35,181 nt of DNA. Source: Anaerolineales bacterium (GTDB taxonomy: Bacteria; Chloroflexota; Anaerolineae; Anaerolineales; Villigracilaceae). The DNA lies in NCBI GenBank assembly GCA_013360875.1, contig JABWAU010000028.1, forward strand, positions 1 to 35,181. Direction: 5' to 3'. Every line of letters begins with the position of its first letter. Position 1 is the first letter of the stretch. The notes under the pieces were generated by a model. That model did not search any database and was not told the origin of the DNA. It saw nothing but the letters and a program-made list of their open reading frames with translations. Positions 1-8,734 of this stretch are shown piece by piece. The translations under genes were made by a program, and so were the position numbers.

Positions 1-115
1 TCATGCTGTGACTGCCAAAGGTTTTGAACTCAAGGTAGCTTTGCTTGTGCTCGCCTGCTCCATCAACTTCCTTTGGTAGGTCGCAACTTGGGTTACTTAC
101 CTGCTTTTCCTCAAA

Positions 116-1495
116 ATGGACGCCGAGAACGCCTCCATGCTCGGCAGGCAAAGCGCCATTCCTGAGAACTACAACTGGGCAAGCCTGCAACGCCTCAATG
201 GCGATGAACTCGAAAGCCATTATCGAGAAATTCTTACAGGGTTGGGTCAAGGCGCGGGATTGATCCCCGTCATCTTCCGCAAGGCACAAAACAAAATTCA
301 GGACCCCGCTAAACTCCGCCGCTTGATCGAATTGATTGACAGCGAAACCTGGATCGGTCTGGATATTGACGTCAAAGGCGAGATTTACGAGGGTCTGCTC
401 GAAAAGAACGCCCAGGATACCAAGAGCGGAGCGGGTCAATACTTCACGCCGCGTCCGCTCATCAAGGCGATTGTGGATGTCATGCGCCCGCAGCCCGGTC
501 AGACCATCTGCGATCCCGCGGCAGGCACAGGCGGATTCCTGCTCGCCGCGCACGATTACATCGCCACTCACAACACCCTCGACCGCGATCAGTGGAATCA
601 CCTGCGCCATCAAGCCCTGCATGGCTGGGAGATCGTGGATAACACAGCGCGCTTGTGCGTGATGAATTTGTATTTGCACGGCATCGGCGAAGTAGGACAA
701 ACTTCAAGTTTGTCCCACAGCCCCATTCACGTGGCGGATAGTCTCGCCTCTCATCCCGGCGAATATTTCGACATGGTGCTGACCAATCCGCCCTTTGGCA
801 AGAAGTCCAGCGTCACCTTTGTCACCGATGAAGGCGAAATCAAACGCGAGTCGCAGAACATCGTCCGCGAGGATTTCTGGACCTCCACCAGCAACAAGCA
901 ACTCAACTTTGTCCAGCACATCAAGACCATCCTCAATATGAATGGCAAAGCGGCAGTAGTCGTGCCTGATAACGTTCTATTCGAAGGCGGTGCAGGGGAA
1001 GTCGTTCGACGCAAACTCCTGCATGAGTGTGATGTTCATACCCTACTGCGATTGCCGACAGGCATCTTCTATGCCCAGGGCGTCAAAGCCAACGTTCTCT
1101 TCTTCGACCGAAAGCCTGCCTCCGAAACCCCATGGACGAAGCAACTCTGGATCTATGACCTGCGCACCAACATGGACTTCACGCTCAAGACGAATCCGCT
1201 CTCACGGGAGGACTTGAACGAATTCGTGGAATGTTTCCACGCCGACAACCGCTTCGAACGCACCGCGACCTGGTCGCCGTCAAACGAAACGGGTCGCTGG
1301 CGAAGCTTTACCTACGAAGAACTCCTCGCCCGCGACAAAGTCAACCTCGACATCTTCTGGCTGAGGGATGAGTCGCTGGAGGATTCCACCAACCTCCCCT
1401 CTCCCGATGTGCTCGCGGCGGAGATCATGGAGGATTTAAGAACTGCGCTCGATCAATTCGAGGGCATCGCCGAAGAATTGGGCGAGGAAGAATAG
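116..1495 (+). CDS. hsdM: Type I restriction-modification DNA methyltransferase (M subunit), 5'-truncated
   Basis: N6-adenine DNA methyltransferase of the HsdM family, which uses S-adenosylmethionine and normally works with HsdS and HsdR. The protein has the SAM-binding motif DPAAGTGG (residues 133-140), the catalytic NPPF motif (224-227) and the family block GAGQYFTPR before motif I. From ATG 116 it has 459 residues and lacks roughly the first 30-40 of the family. Family sequence (VTYLLFLKM) is still readable in frame from about position 92, before the ATG, but an in-frame TAG at 77-79 and unrelated sequence before that show the 5' end is lost. No hsdS or hsdR follows. An in-frame palindrome adds about seven residues (194-200). 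The catalytic core looks intact, but without its N-terminal helices and partners it is probably a decaying gene. Family call is confident; activity is doubtful. Confidence 0.88.
   Translation: MDAENASMLGRQSAIPENYNWASLQRLNGDELESHYREILTGLGQGAGLIPVIFRKAQNKIQDPAKLRRLIELIDSETWIGLDIDVKGEIYEGLLEKNAQDTKSGAGQYFTPRPLIKAIVDVMRPQPGQTICDPAAGTGGFLLAAHDYIATHNTLDRDQWNHLRHQALHGWEIVDNTARLCVMNLYLHGIGEVGQTSSLSHSPIHVADSLASHPGEYFDMVLTNPPFGKKSSVTFVTDEGEIKRESQNIVREDFWTSTSNKQLNFVQHIKTILNMNGKAAVVVPDNVLFEGGAGEVVRRKLLHECDVHTLLRLPTGIFYAQGVKANVLFFDRKPASETPWTKQLWIYDLRTNMDFTLKTNPLSREDLNEFVECFHADNRFERTATWSPSNETGRWRSFTYEELLARDKVNLDIFWLRDESLEDSTNLPSPDVLAAEIMEDLRTALDQFEGIAEELGEEE
695..715. repeat. Perfect palindrome inside hsdM, translated in frame
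   Basis: Arms GGACAAACTT (695-704) and AAGTTTGTCC (706-715) flank a single C. The palindrome encodes GQTSSLS at residues 194-200 of the methyltransferase, between NLYLHGIG and SPIHV, a place where relatives normally have only a short turn. It looks like an inserted interspersed repeat that keeps the frame. Confidence 0.75.
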
Positions 1496-1536
1496 CAGCG
1501 ACATTTTTTGCGGTCCGCGTTCGATGGGAAACTATG

Positions 1537-1564
1537 ACCCCCTCCGCCTTCGGCAGGAAGGGGT
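1537..1564. repeat. REP-like imperfect hairpin
   Basis: ACCCC/GGGGT outer arms and GCC/GGC inner arms around TTC form an approximately 12-bp stem with one mismatch and one bulge. It lies 40 bases after the hsdM stop. No T-tract follows, so it is more likely a repeat than an intrinsic terminator. Confidence 0.4.
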
Positions 1565-1592
1565 TGGAGTCTGCAGCGGGGAGGTTGTAGAA

Positions 1593-1629
1593 TGGTCGCA
1601 GGTTTGAAGGTTGAAATGTTGGAAGGTTT
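1593..1629. repeat. Degenerate GAAGGTT-rich spacer repeat
   Basis: Low-complexity run built of variants of GGTTTGAAGGTTGAAA. A similar text (AAGTTGAAGGTTGCAGGTCGAAGGT) recurs at about 35057-35081 upstream of moeA, so this is an interspersed spacer motif rather than part of a gene. Confidence 0.4.
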
Positions 1630-1680
1630 GTCAGTGTATTGTCGTTTTTGGATCACCGTCTCAGTCATCGGGAGACAGGG

Positions 1681-2982
1681 ATGCGAATCAACCTCCTAAC
1701 CGCCGGTACGCGGGGAGATGTCCAACCCGCCATTGCGCTGGGCTTGGAATTGAAAAATGCCGGCTACACGGTGCAGATGGTGGCATTCGAAGAATTTGGC
1801 GCTTTGGCGAGGGGGCATGGATTGGATTTCTTCCCATTGCGGGCCAGGGTGCAGGAACTGGCAAAGCCGAGTCTTGTTGGGCTGGCGGGTTCCGGCGCAG
1901 CCGTGTTTCGCACCGTGCCTGAATTAATAAAACTGTTTCGTGAATTGTTTTTGCTGATGACAGCCGACTTCTGGCAGGCAAGCCAGGAGTCCGACGTTTT
2001 GATCAGCAACACGGCGACTGCGATGTCGGCGGCCGCGGTGGCGGAGAAACTGAAAATTCATCACATTCAAACGAGCGTCTTTCCGGATTGGCCCACACGC
2101 GCGTTTCCGTCCATCTTTTGGCCCTGGCCCGCCGCCATGCAAACCGGCGAAAAGAACCTGCTCGCGGCGCTCAAAGGGGCTTTCAATTTATCCACCTATG
2201 TGTTGACAGGCTTGCTATTCACACTTGGCTTACAGCCTATGATCGAACGCTGCCGCACAGAAATCCTGAACCTGCCGGCGCGTAGTTCCCGCCGGAACAG
2301 GCAATCTGCAAAGCCATCTACTCCTGTGCTGGCAGGTTTCAGTGAACACGTGGTTCCCCGGCCCGCCGATTGGGAGGAAAATATTCGCATCACCGGCTAT
2401 TGGTTTCTTGATACCACGGTCTATACGCCGCCTCCATCCCTGCAAGCGTTTCTGGAGTCTGGACCTCCGCCGGTCTACGTGGGATTTGGCAGTATGCCCA
2501 GTCAAGACCCTGAGCAGGTGACGGCTTTGGTCGTGCAGGCTTTGACTTTGGCCGGGCAGCGCGGGATCATTCTCACCGGAAAAGGGGCAATGGGACAGGG
2601 AATGGCACAGCAGGGGAACAACGAGTCGGTATTTTTTATCGACTCCATTCCTCACGATTGGCTGTTGCCGCAAGTAGCAGCCATCGTCCATCACGGAGGG
2701 GCGGGTACCACGTCCGCCGGGATCAGGGCTGGTATTCCGGGCGTTCTGATCCCCATCCTGGGAGATCAATCATTTTGGGGGCAACGCGTGGCTGATTTGG
2801 GCATCGGCGCTGGTCCCATTCCACGCAAAAAATTGACGGCAGACCGTCTGGCATCAGCCATCCATCAGGCCGTCACTGACTCTGTTATGCGTCAACGCGC
2901 CGCAACCTTGGGGGGAAAAATCCGCGCGGAAGACGGTGCTGGACAGGCAGTCCGTATCATCCGTCAGCACCTTGGAGTATGA
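1681..2982 (+). CDS. GT1-type glycosyltransferase (UDP-sugar, sterol/macrolide glucosyltransferase-like)
   Basis: Nucleotide-sugar-dependent glycosyltransferase with GT-B fold, 433 residues. The N-terminal Rossmann half opens with MRINLLTAGTRGDVQPAIALG, typical of sterol and lipid glucosyltransferases; the C-terminal half carries VYVGFGSM (266-272) and the donor-site motif HHGGAGTT (337-344). The ATG at 1681 is chosen because family similarity begins there and GGGAGA precedes it; a frame open from 1639 adds 14 residues without similarity. The acceptor is unknown; a lipid, hopanoid or antibiotic-like small molecule is possible. The gene sits alone between two hsdM-derived sequences, which suggests it was inserted into, or spared by decay of, a restriction-modification locus. 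Confidence 0.85.
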   Translation: MRINLLTAGTRGDVQPAIALGLELKNAGYTVQMVAFEEFGALARGHGLDFFPLRARVQELAKPSLVGLAGSGAAVFRTVPELIKLFRELFLLMTADFWQASQESDVLISNTATAMSAAAVAEKLKIHHIQTSVFPDWPTRAFPSIFWPWPAAMQTGEKNLLAALKGAFNLSTYVLTGLLFTLGLQPMIERCRTEILNLPARSSRRNRQSAKPSTPVLAGFSEHVVPRPADWEENIRITGYWFLDTTVYTPPPSLQAFLESGPPPVYVGFGSMPSQDPEQVTALVVQALTLAGQRGIILTGKGAMGQGMAQQGNNESVFFIDSIPHDWLLPQVAAIVHHGGAGTTSAGIRAGIPGVLIPILGDQSFWGQRVADLGIGAGPIPRKKLTADRLASAIHQAVTDSVMRQRAATLGGKIRAEDGAGQAVRIIRQHLGV

Positions 2983-3033
2983 TAACCCATGTGATGTGAG
3001 ACTCTTATGGTGGATGAAAAGCGGCAGGAGATC

Positions 3034-3153
3034 CGTGACAAGGTCAATCTCGATATTTTCTGGCTGAGGGGTGTGTCGGTGGAGGATTCCGCCAATCTGC
3101 CCGAACCGGATATGATCGCAAATGAAATCGTCGAAGACTTGCGATCTGCGCTC
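3034..3153 (+). pseudogene. Fragment of a second hsdM 3' end
   Basis: Translates as RDKVNLDIFWLRGVSVEDSA and onward to NEIVEDLRSAL, matching the last part of the methyltransferase at 1331-1450 without gaps. By hand count the two 120-base segments differ at about 29 positions, about 76% identity, so this is an old paralogue or horizontally acquired relic, not a recent duplication. No catalytic region precedes it and it ends five bases before the convergent glycosidase gene's stop codon. Confidence 0.8.
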
Positions 3154-3157
3154 ATAC

Positions 3158-4453
3158 TCACTCCCGATCTCCAGCCAGCCACTCAATCGTCAGCGCGGCG
3201 GACCAGGAGAAATCGGTCGAGCCGCAGCCGGAGCCGTCGCGGGGATCGTAATATTCGCGAAAGCCGGAACGCGCGACGAGTTCGAGCGAGTCGCGGCGGA
3301 GTTCCTCGGCGGGATCGTCGAATCCGTATCGTTTCAACCCATCCCATAAGATCCAATTGAAGATGATCCACACCGGTCCGCGCCAGTAACGGCGCGGCTC
3401 CCATGCTGATTCAGCCTTACTTGTGGTAGTGACGCGATAACGTATATTCTTGTCAGGCTGATACTCCCTGGGATTCTGCCAGTGTTCGGCGATCAAGCGT
3501 CGGGCTTTGGTTGGGTCCGGGAGGCCGGCGAAGAAGGGGGCAAAGGTCATTGCAGTATTGACCAAAATCGGTTTGTCAGCGCGCAGGTCGAAGTCAAAGT
3601 ATGAACCGTGCGTCTCATCCCAAAAACGAGCGTCGAAGCGGGCGCGCATTTTGTCGAGCCAGCCGTCAATCTCGCCGGTCGGTTCTCCGAGTTCGAGCGC
3701 GAGGGCGCGCAGGTCTTCGTTCGCCCGATAAAGGATGGAATTGAATAATACGTCTTGAACGAGAAAGGGAGAACGCGAGAGCAGGGCTGCTGGATCGTAT
3801 CGGTTCCGGCGGAAGACATCTATGAGGTGGATGAAGCGGACGTAATCGGCAGAGTGGGGACGTTCGGAGGCGGAGACGTGGATCGTATCCCCGCGCTGGA
3901 AGGGCGGCACGTCCGGCGGCGCGATGGCGGACATGGCACTCAACCAGCGGGGCGAATCGTCGGTGCCGGATTCCCAGGGATGGATGATGCATACTAGCCC
4001 GCTTCCATCCGCGTCACGCGCGGTGTGCAACCAGCGATGCCAGCGCAGCAGGGCGGGATAGGTCTCGCGGATGAAGTTGAGGATTGGACTTCGCGAGTGA
4101 ATTTTTCGGATGATCGTAGCCAGAACAGGCGGCTGGGTGATGCCGGAAGTTGGAACGGCGGGCGCGTTCGGATTGGTTTCGATTTGCCAGAATGCGGGGC
4201 TGGGGAAGTAATCGGATGGCGACTGGTGATAAACGACGTGCGGGATCATGCCGTCGCCCCATTGACCCCGCAGCAGCGAGCGGATCTCCGTCAGCGCGCG
4301 CGGCAGGTCGAAGTGGGAAAGTCCGAGGGCGATAATCGCCGAATCCCAATTCCATTGATGCGGATACTGGCGCGGACCCGGCTTTGTGAACACGCCCGTA
4401 TCATTCGAGCGCAGAACATTTTGCGCGCGCAAGATGAGATCGGATATGTCCAT
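3158..4453 (-). CDS. GH63-like glycoside hydrolase (MGH1-like (alpha/alpha)6 barrel)
   Basis: Predicted cytoplasmic glycosidase, 431 residues, no signal peptide. It shows signatures of the GH63/mannosylglycerate-hydrolase-like group: PHQWNWDSAI near the N terminus, HPWESGTDDSPRW in the middle and YWRGPVWIIFNW before the C terminus. Characterised relatives cleave mannosylglycerate or glucosylglycerate; whether that holds here is inference. It is the last gene of the ABC operon, 15 bases after the ATPase stop, so it probably hydrolyses the sugar or glycoside that the transporter imports. Start ATG 4453 is the only one that fits the operon spacing. Confidence 0.82.
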   Translation of the reverse strand: MDISDLILRAQNVLRSNDTGVFTKPGPRQYPHQWNWDSAIIALGLSHFDLPRALTEIRSLLRGQWGDGMIPHVVYHQSPSDYFPSPAFWQIETNPNAPAVPTSGITQPPVLATIIRKIHSRSPILNFIRETYPALLRWHRWLHTARDADGSGLVCIIHPWESGTDDSPRWLSAMSAIAPPDVPPFQRGDTIHVSASERPHSADYVRFIHLIDVFRRNRYDPAALLSRSPFLVQDVLFNSILYRANEDLRALALELGEPTGEIDGWLDKMRARFDARFWDETHGSYFDFDLRADKPILVNTAMTFAPFFAGLPDPTKARRLIAEHWQNPREYQPDKNIRYRVTTTSKAESAWEPRRYWRGPVWIIFNWILWDGLKRYGFDDPAEELRRDSLELVARSGFREYYDPRDGSGCGSTDFSWSAALTIEWLAGDRE

Positions 4454-4468
4454 TGCCTGCGGGCAACC

Positions 4469-5539
4469 CTATGAAATTGCGCGCCCGGTGTCCCGGTTCA
4501 TCCAGCGGATCTTCTCCGGCGCGAACTTGAGCCAGATCCGCTGACCCGGCTCGAAACGGGAATCGGCATGGGCATTGACCTTCACGCGTTCGCCTCCCAC
4601 CTGGACCGTGAGCAGATTGTGCGAACCAAGCGGCTCGACGACCAGCACCGCGCCGGAGAGCGCGCCGTCGGTTCGCACAGATTCGGCAACAATGTTCTCG
4701 GCGCGGATGCCAAGCGCGACGCGCGCTCCGTTCCCCAAAGCCGCGCGGACCGCAGGCGGAGGCGTAAATGAGGCTCCCCCGGCCATGACCGCATTGTCGC
4801 TGAGTTGAACCTCGAGAAAATTCATCGGAGGGTTGCCGATGAAGCCGCCGATGAATTCGCTGGCGGGATTGTCGTACACCTGCAGCGGCGTGTCGCATTG
4901 CAGGATTTCGCCGTCTTTCATCACCGCGATCCGGTCGCCGAGACTGAGCGCCTCGACCTGGTCGTGCGTAACGTACACGACCGTGCTTTTCACATCCTTG
5001 AGCAGGCGCTTGAGTTCGGCGCGCATTTCCAGACGCAGGAGCGCATCGAGGTTGCTGAGCGGTTCGTCCATCAGCAATACTTCCGCCTGCACCGCGATGG
5101 CGCGCGCCACCGCCACACGCTGGCGTTGTCCGCCGGAGACCTTGGCGGGAAAACGGTCGAGCAGGTCGGTGATCTGCAACAATTCCGCCGATGAGTGTAC
5201 GCGCTTTTTCACTTCGGAATCGGGAAGGCGCTGCATCCTCAACCCGAAGGCGATGTTTTCATAAACGGTCAGATGCGGGAAGACAGCGTAACTTTGAAAG
5301 ACCATTGCGATGCGGCGTTTGCGGGAAGGGAGATCGGTCACATCCTTGTCGCCGATGAAGACGCGCCCGCTGTCTATCTGTTCCAGACCGGCAATGCCGC
5401 GCAGGAGGGTGGTCTTGCCGCAGCCGGAAGGACCGAGCAGGACCATGAATTCGGTGTCGTGAACGGTCAGGCTTACGTCGCGCGTGGCGACGATTTTACC
5501 GAATGTCTTGCGAATATTGTCGAGTCGTATCTCAGCCAT
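4469..5539 (-). CDS. Carbohydrate ABC transporter ATP-binding protein (MalK/UgpC/MsmK type)
   Basis: ATPase subunit, 356 residues, that powers the two permeases upstream. It has Walker A GPSGCGKT (36-43), the signature VSGGQRQR (from 134), Walker B LLMDEP with D158 and E159, and a C-terminal TOBE-like region with GIRAENI, typical of sugar importers of the CUT1 group. The start overlaps the stop of the preceding permease as TAATG, giving tight translational coupling. An upstream extension of the open frame to 5959 only reads through the permease gene in another frame. Function is clear; substrate is not visible from sequence. Confidence 0.93.
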   Translation of the reverse strand: MAEIRLDNIRKTFGKIVATRDVSLTVHDTEFMVLLGPSGCGKTTLLRGIAGLEQIDSGRVFIGDKDVTDLPSRKRRIAMVFQSYAVFPHLTVYENIAFGLRMQRLPDSEVKKRVHSSAELLQITDLLDRFPAKVSGGQRQRVAVARAIAVQAEVLLMDEPLSNLDALLRLEMRAELKRLLKDVKSTVVYVTHDQVEALSLGDRIAVMKDGEILQCDTPLQVYDNPASEFIGGFIGNPPMNFLEVQLSDNAVMAGGASFTPPPAVRAALGNGARVALGIRAENIVAESVRTDGALSGAVLVVEPLGSHNLLTVQVGGERVKVNAHADSRFEPGQRIWLKFAPEKIRWMNRDTGRAIS

Positions 5540-6366
5540 TATTTTGTCACCTTTCCCCAGAGATTGAACAGGTATTTGCGGATGAACAGCATGAAGATCA
5601 GGGAGGGCGCGAGCATGAAGAAGCCACCGGCAAATCGGTAGGGCAGAGGCGAGACGTCCAGCACGGTCAGCACGAGCGCCGGGAGGGTGCGGTTGCGGAC
5701 GGTGAGGATGACGGCGGCGAAGACCTCGTTCCACGACAGAACGAAGGTGAACAGGGTCGCGGCGGCAAGTCCCGGCAAAGCCAGGGGCAATGAAACGCGC
5801 ACGAAGGCTTGCAATTGACTGCACCCCAGAGTCATCGCCGCCTCTTCCAAATCCCTCGGCACGCTGGCGAACACGCTGCTGGTGATGAGAATGGTGAAGG
5901 GAAGCGCCAGCGCGGTGTGCATCAATGCCAGGCTGTACACCGAGTCGTACATGCCCCATTCGATGAAGGACACGGCAAGCGGAATGGACAGGATGACGAT
6001 CGGGAACGCCCGCGTCGAGACCACGAGCAGACGGAACGTTTCGCGTCCGCGAAAGACGAAACGGGCAATGGCATATCCGGCGGGCGCGCCGATGAGCGTG
6101 GAGAGGCTGAGCGTGATCAACGCAACGACGACGCTCGATCGCACCGACGCGGCGACGCCGGTTGATTTCAGGAAAAAGACCATCGTTTCCGTCGAGAAGG
6201 GCGATGGAAAAAAGGGCCGCGGGTATTTATAGACCGCCAGTTGCTCGCTGAACGCCGCCACGCCGATCAGGTAAATCGGAAGGAGGACCCATAACGCCAT
6301 GAGGATGGCGAGGAGATAAACGAGACCGCGGCTGACGTATCTCAGGAATGTGTTGGAGGATTTCAT
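5539..6366 (-). CDS. Carbohydrate ABC transporter permease (MalG-like)
   Basis: Inner-membrane permease, 275 residues, with six predicted hydrophobic segments. The BPD-transporter signature that contacts the ATPase is visible as EEAAMTLGCSQLQAFVRVSLPLALPG. ATG 6366 overlaps the stop of the preceding permease (ATGA), and the stop overlaps the ATPase start. MalG-type partners are usually the shorter, second permease, as here. Confidence 0.92.
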   Translation of the reverse strand: MKSSNTFLRYVSRGLVYLLAILMALWVLLPIYLIGVAAFSEQLAVYKYPRPFFPSPFSTETMVFFLKSTGVAASVRSSVVVALITLSLSTLIGAPAGYAIARFVFRGRETFRLLVVSTRAFPIVILSIPLAVSFIEWGMYDSVYSLALMHTALALPFTILITSSVFASVPRDLEEAAMTLGCSQLQAFVRVSLPLALPGLAAATLFTFVLSWNEVFAAVILTVRNRTLPALVLTVLDVSPLPYRFAGGFFMLAPSLIFMLFIRKYLFNLWGKVTK

Positions 6367-7223
6367 AGCGTTTGCTCCTCCGGCGTCCGCAACCCCCACA
6401 GATAAAGGATGGTACTGACAATGGACAGAACCATGATCAGGGCGGCGAATGCGGCGGCGACGTTCGGGTCTCGATATGTGTTGTACCAGCGGTAGGCTTC
6501 CGCCGCCAAAAGAGTGATGCCGCGTCCCGCCACAGCCAGCGCCACCGCAAAGACCTGAAACGCGAGAATGGTCCGCAGGATCAATGCAACTTGCAGGCTG
6601 GGGCGAAGGAGCGGAAGAATGACTCGCCATACCTTGTCCCACAGCGTCGCGCCGAACACGTCCGCCGCTTCCAGGAACTCATTGGGAATGGATTGCAGGC
6701 CGGCGACCAGGATCACCATCACAATGGAAGTCGCTCGCCACGCCTCCGCCAGCACAACGGCAAACAGCAGCCAGCCAGTATTTTGGTAACTGAGGAAAAT
6801 GAACGGCTTGTCCAAAATTCCAAGCGCGGTCAGCACGGTGTTTAGATAACCGCGTTCGGTGAATATAGCAAACCACACAATGCCCGCCGCCAGTTCGGAG
6901 ATGCCCAGCGGAATGGCGTAAATGTAAAGGAACAAACCGGAAAACTTGAGTTTGGCTTGAATCAGCAATGCCATCGTCAAGGCGAGCGCGAACTGTACGG
7001 GGATGATGATCAGAATAAGCAAAAGCGTCGTGCGGAACGCGGGCGCAAATGCCACGTCGCGGATCATCGTTTGAAAGTTATCGAGCGTCCACCCCCCGCC
7101 CTCCGCGCGGAATGCCAGCGTGAAGGCTTCCACCATCGGGTAGGCGAAGAAAACGAGCAAAAAAATGACAGAGGGAAGAAGCAGGGCATAAGGGGTGAGC
7201 GCCTGCAAGCGGCGTGTGGACAT
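6363..7223 (-). CDS. Carbohydrate ABC transporter permease (MalF-like)
   Basis: Inner-membrane permease, 286 residues, with several membrane segments and the EAA-type loop EAADVFGATLWDKVWRVILPLLRP. ATG 7223 (MSTRRLQALTPYALLLP) is preferred because GGAGG (plus-strand CCTCC, 7229-7233) lies at ideal spacing; an in-frame start at 7262 would add 13 residues read through a stem-loop. Its 3' end overlaps the next permease by 4 bases. It follows the binding-protein gene after a 57-base spacer that holds a strong hairpin. Confidence 0.92.
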   Translation of the reverse strand: MSTRRLQALTPYALLLPSVIFLLVFFAYPMVEAFTLAFRAEGGGWTLDNFQTMIRDVAFAPAFRTTLLLILIIIPVQFALALTMALLIQAKLKFSGLFLYIYAIPLGISELAAGIVWFAIFTERGYLNTVLTALGILDKPFIFLSYQNTGWLLFAVVLAEAWRATSIVMVILVAGLQSIPNEFLEAADVFGATLWDKVWRVILPLLRPSLQVALILRTILAFQVFAVALAVAGRGITLLAAEAYRWYNTYRDPNVAAAFAALIMVLSIVSTILYLWGLRTPEEQTL

Positions 7224-7238
7224 CACAGCCTCCGATCG

Positions 7239-7267
7239 TCGGGACGGCGGATCATCCGCCATCCCGA
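7239..7267 (-). promoter_or_regulatory. Intercistronic stem-loop between binding-protein and permease genes
   Basis: Arms TCGGGA/TCCCGA and GGCGGAT/ATCCGCC meet around one base, with one position forming a U-G wobble in the minus-strand transcript, so nearly the whole 29 bases can pair. No T-tract follows and the permease ribosome-binding site lies just downstream. In maltose-type operons a hairpin at this place stabilises the binding-protein mRNA and lowers permease output; the same role is inferred here. Confidence 0.7.
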
Positions 7268-7280
7268 CATTGACGAGCGA

Positions 7281-8663
7281 TTATTGAACTTGACAAGCCT
7301 GTCCGCCGCTGTCTGGATCGGGCGACCAGCATGGCGCGCCGGTCTCATCCATGATCGCCTGCAGGATGGGCTTTTGACCTGCAAGCACGGTCTGGATGTC
7401 CTCCCCGTTCAACACGATCAGCGTAAAGGTATCGCGGAACACCTTGTTGAAGTCGCCGCCCTTACCGCCCAGCCCCTGCGGCAGAAGCGCCGGCAGGGCG
7501 TCAGGAGACGCGGCTTGCAGGGTCACTGCCTCTCCTTCCAATTTGACGCCCGGCGATACGAAGCCCGGATAATCCACTGCGACGACCGGGAAGAATCCGA
7601 CTTCGCGCAAAGTGTTGATCTGCGTGTTCGGTTCGGTCATGTATCGGATCAACGCTTCGGCTCCCGCCACATTATTCGAAGTGACGGGGATGGCGAGTCC
7701 GGCGATGACAGGCATGAAGGCGCGTCCCTTCGGACCTGCGGGAACGGGCAATGCGACGAAGTCATCGGGCCTGGCTTCGAAAGCGTCCTTCAGGCGGGCG
7801 GTATGATCCCACGCCACCCAGACTTCTTCGGAAAGCAAAGGTTCCTGCATGAAGTTATACGTGGTGGACTGGGGATGCACGTAGGGCCACATGTCCACGA
7901 GCCACTGCCAGCCCGCCGCGGCGTCTGCACCGGCGAAGGTGGTCACAACTCCGCCAGAGAAGGACGGAACGAGGAAGCCCTGGAAGAAGCGATGCAACAA
8001 TCCCTGTTCGCCCGCTGGGAAACCGAATTTGGCTTCGCCTGTGGCGTCGAAAACGTTCTTTGCCCATTGGGCATATTGTTCGTATGTCAGGGCGTTGGGG
8101 TCCGCTCCCGAAGGCAGATACTCCAGGGCAGCCTTATTGGCGGCAATAATGTATGTCGCCTGCATCCACGGCACGTAGTAGGTCTGTTCCGTGTTCAACT
8201 GCGCCACGTTCCAGAAGGCATCCGGAATGCCGCGATCAGCCAGCGACTCGCGCAGCGCGGTCAGATCTTGCAACTGCCCGGCTGGAGCCATGGTCGAGAA
8301 GTTGCCGTGCAGGGCGCCAAGCACATCCACTGTGCCTTGCCCGGTTTGCACTTCGGCAGCGATGCGATCGTGGAATGGACCTTCATCTTCCGGGATGAAT
8401 TCCACCGTGCCGGGGAAATCCGCAAGGATGACGCCGCGCACCTTCTCCGCTTCCTGCACCGGGCGCAATTGTGTGGAGAGCCAGACGAGGTTGCCATAAT
8501 TCACCGGTGTTGATGTCACTTCGATGATCGTTTCGACTTCGACAGGGACTTGTTTGGTGACCTCCACGGTCACTGTCACTGTGGTGGGCTGGCAGGCGCT
8601 CAACAACAATCCCGTGATGAGAATGAGGGTGGATAAACCAGCCCAAAGGCGTTTTTGTTTCAT
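7281..8663 (-). CDS. Extracellular solute-binding lipoprotein of the carbohydrate ABC transporter
   Basis: Substrate-binding protein, 460 residues, anchored outside the membrane. The N terminus is a lipoprotein signal with lipobox LLSAC and lipidated Cys24, followed by a V/T/E-rich linker. The body reads as a family 1 (CUT1) sugar-binding protein, with features such as GTVDVLGALHG, MPVIAGLAIPVTSN and EALIRYMTEP. The start is set by GGAGG upstream of ATG 8663. It is the first structural gene of the operon, 142 bases downstream of the LacI-type gene, and a LacI-type operator lies in that gap. The ligand cannot be read from sequence; a GH63 substrate is likely. Confidence 0.92.
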   Translation of the reverse strand: MKQKRLWAGLSTLILITGLLLSACQPTTVTVTVEVTKQVPVEVETIIEVTSTPVNYGNLVWLSTQLRPVQEAEKVRGVILADFPGTVEFIPEDEGPFHDRIAAEVQTGQGTVDVLGALHGNFSTMAPAGQLQDLTALRESLADRGIPDAFWNVAQLNTEQTYYVPWMQATYIIAANKAALEYLPSGADPNALTYEQYAQWAKNVFDATGEAKFGFPAGEQGLLHRFFQGFLVPSFSGGVVTTFAGADAAAGWQWLVDMWPYVHPQSTTYNFMQEPLLSEEVWVAWDHTARLKDAFEARPDDFVALPVPAGPKGRAFMPVIAGLAIPVTSNNVAGAEALIRYMTEPNTQINTLREVGFFPVVAVDYPGFVSPGVKLEGEAVTLQAASPDALPALLPQGLGGKGGDFNKVFRDTFTLIVLNGEDIQTVLAGQKPILQAIMDETGAPCWSPDPDSGGQACQVQ

Positions 8664-8734
8664 ATACTCCTCCTCGAGTAATGTCAGTGGTTATTTGTTC
8701 GTTCCTTATTGTCAACTTCGCAAAATTATCGTCG

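Noticed and set aside
6957-8513. 518-codon open frame on the plus strand
   Set aside because: It is antisense to the binding-protein and permease genes, which have a lipobox and transporter signatures. The translation has shadow-like composition.
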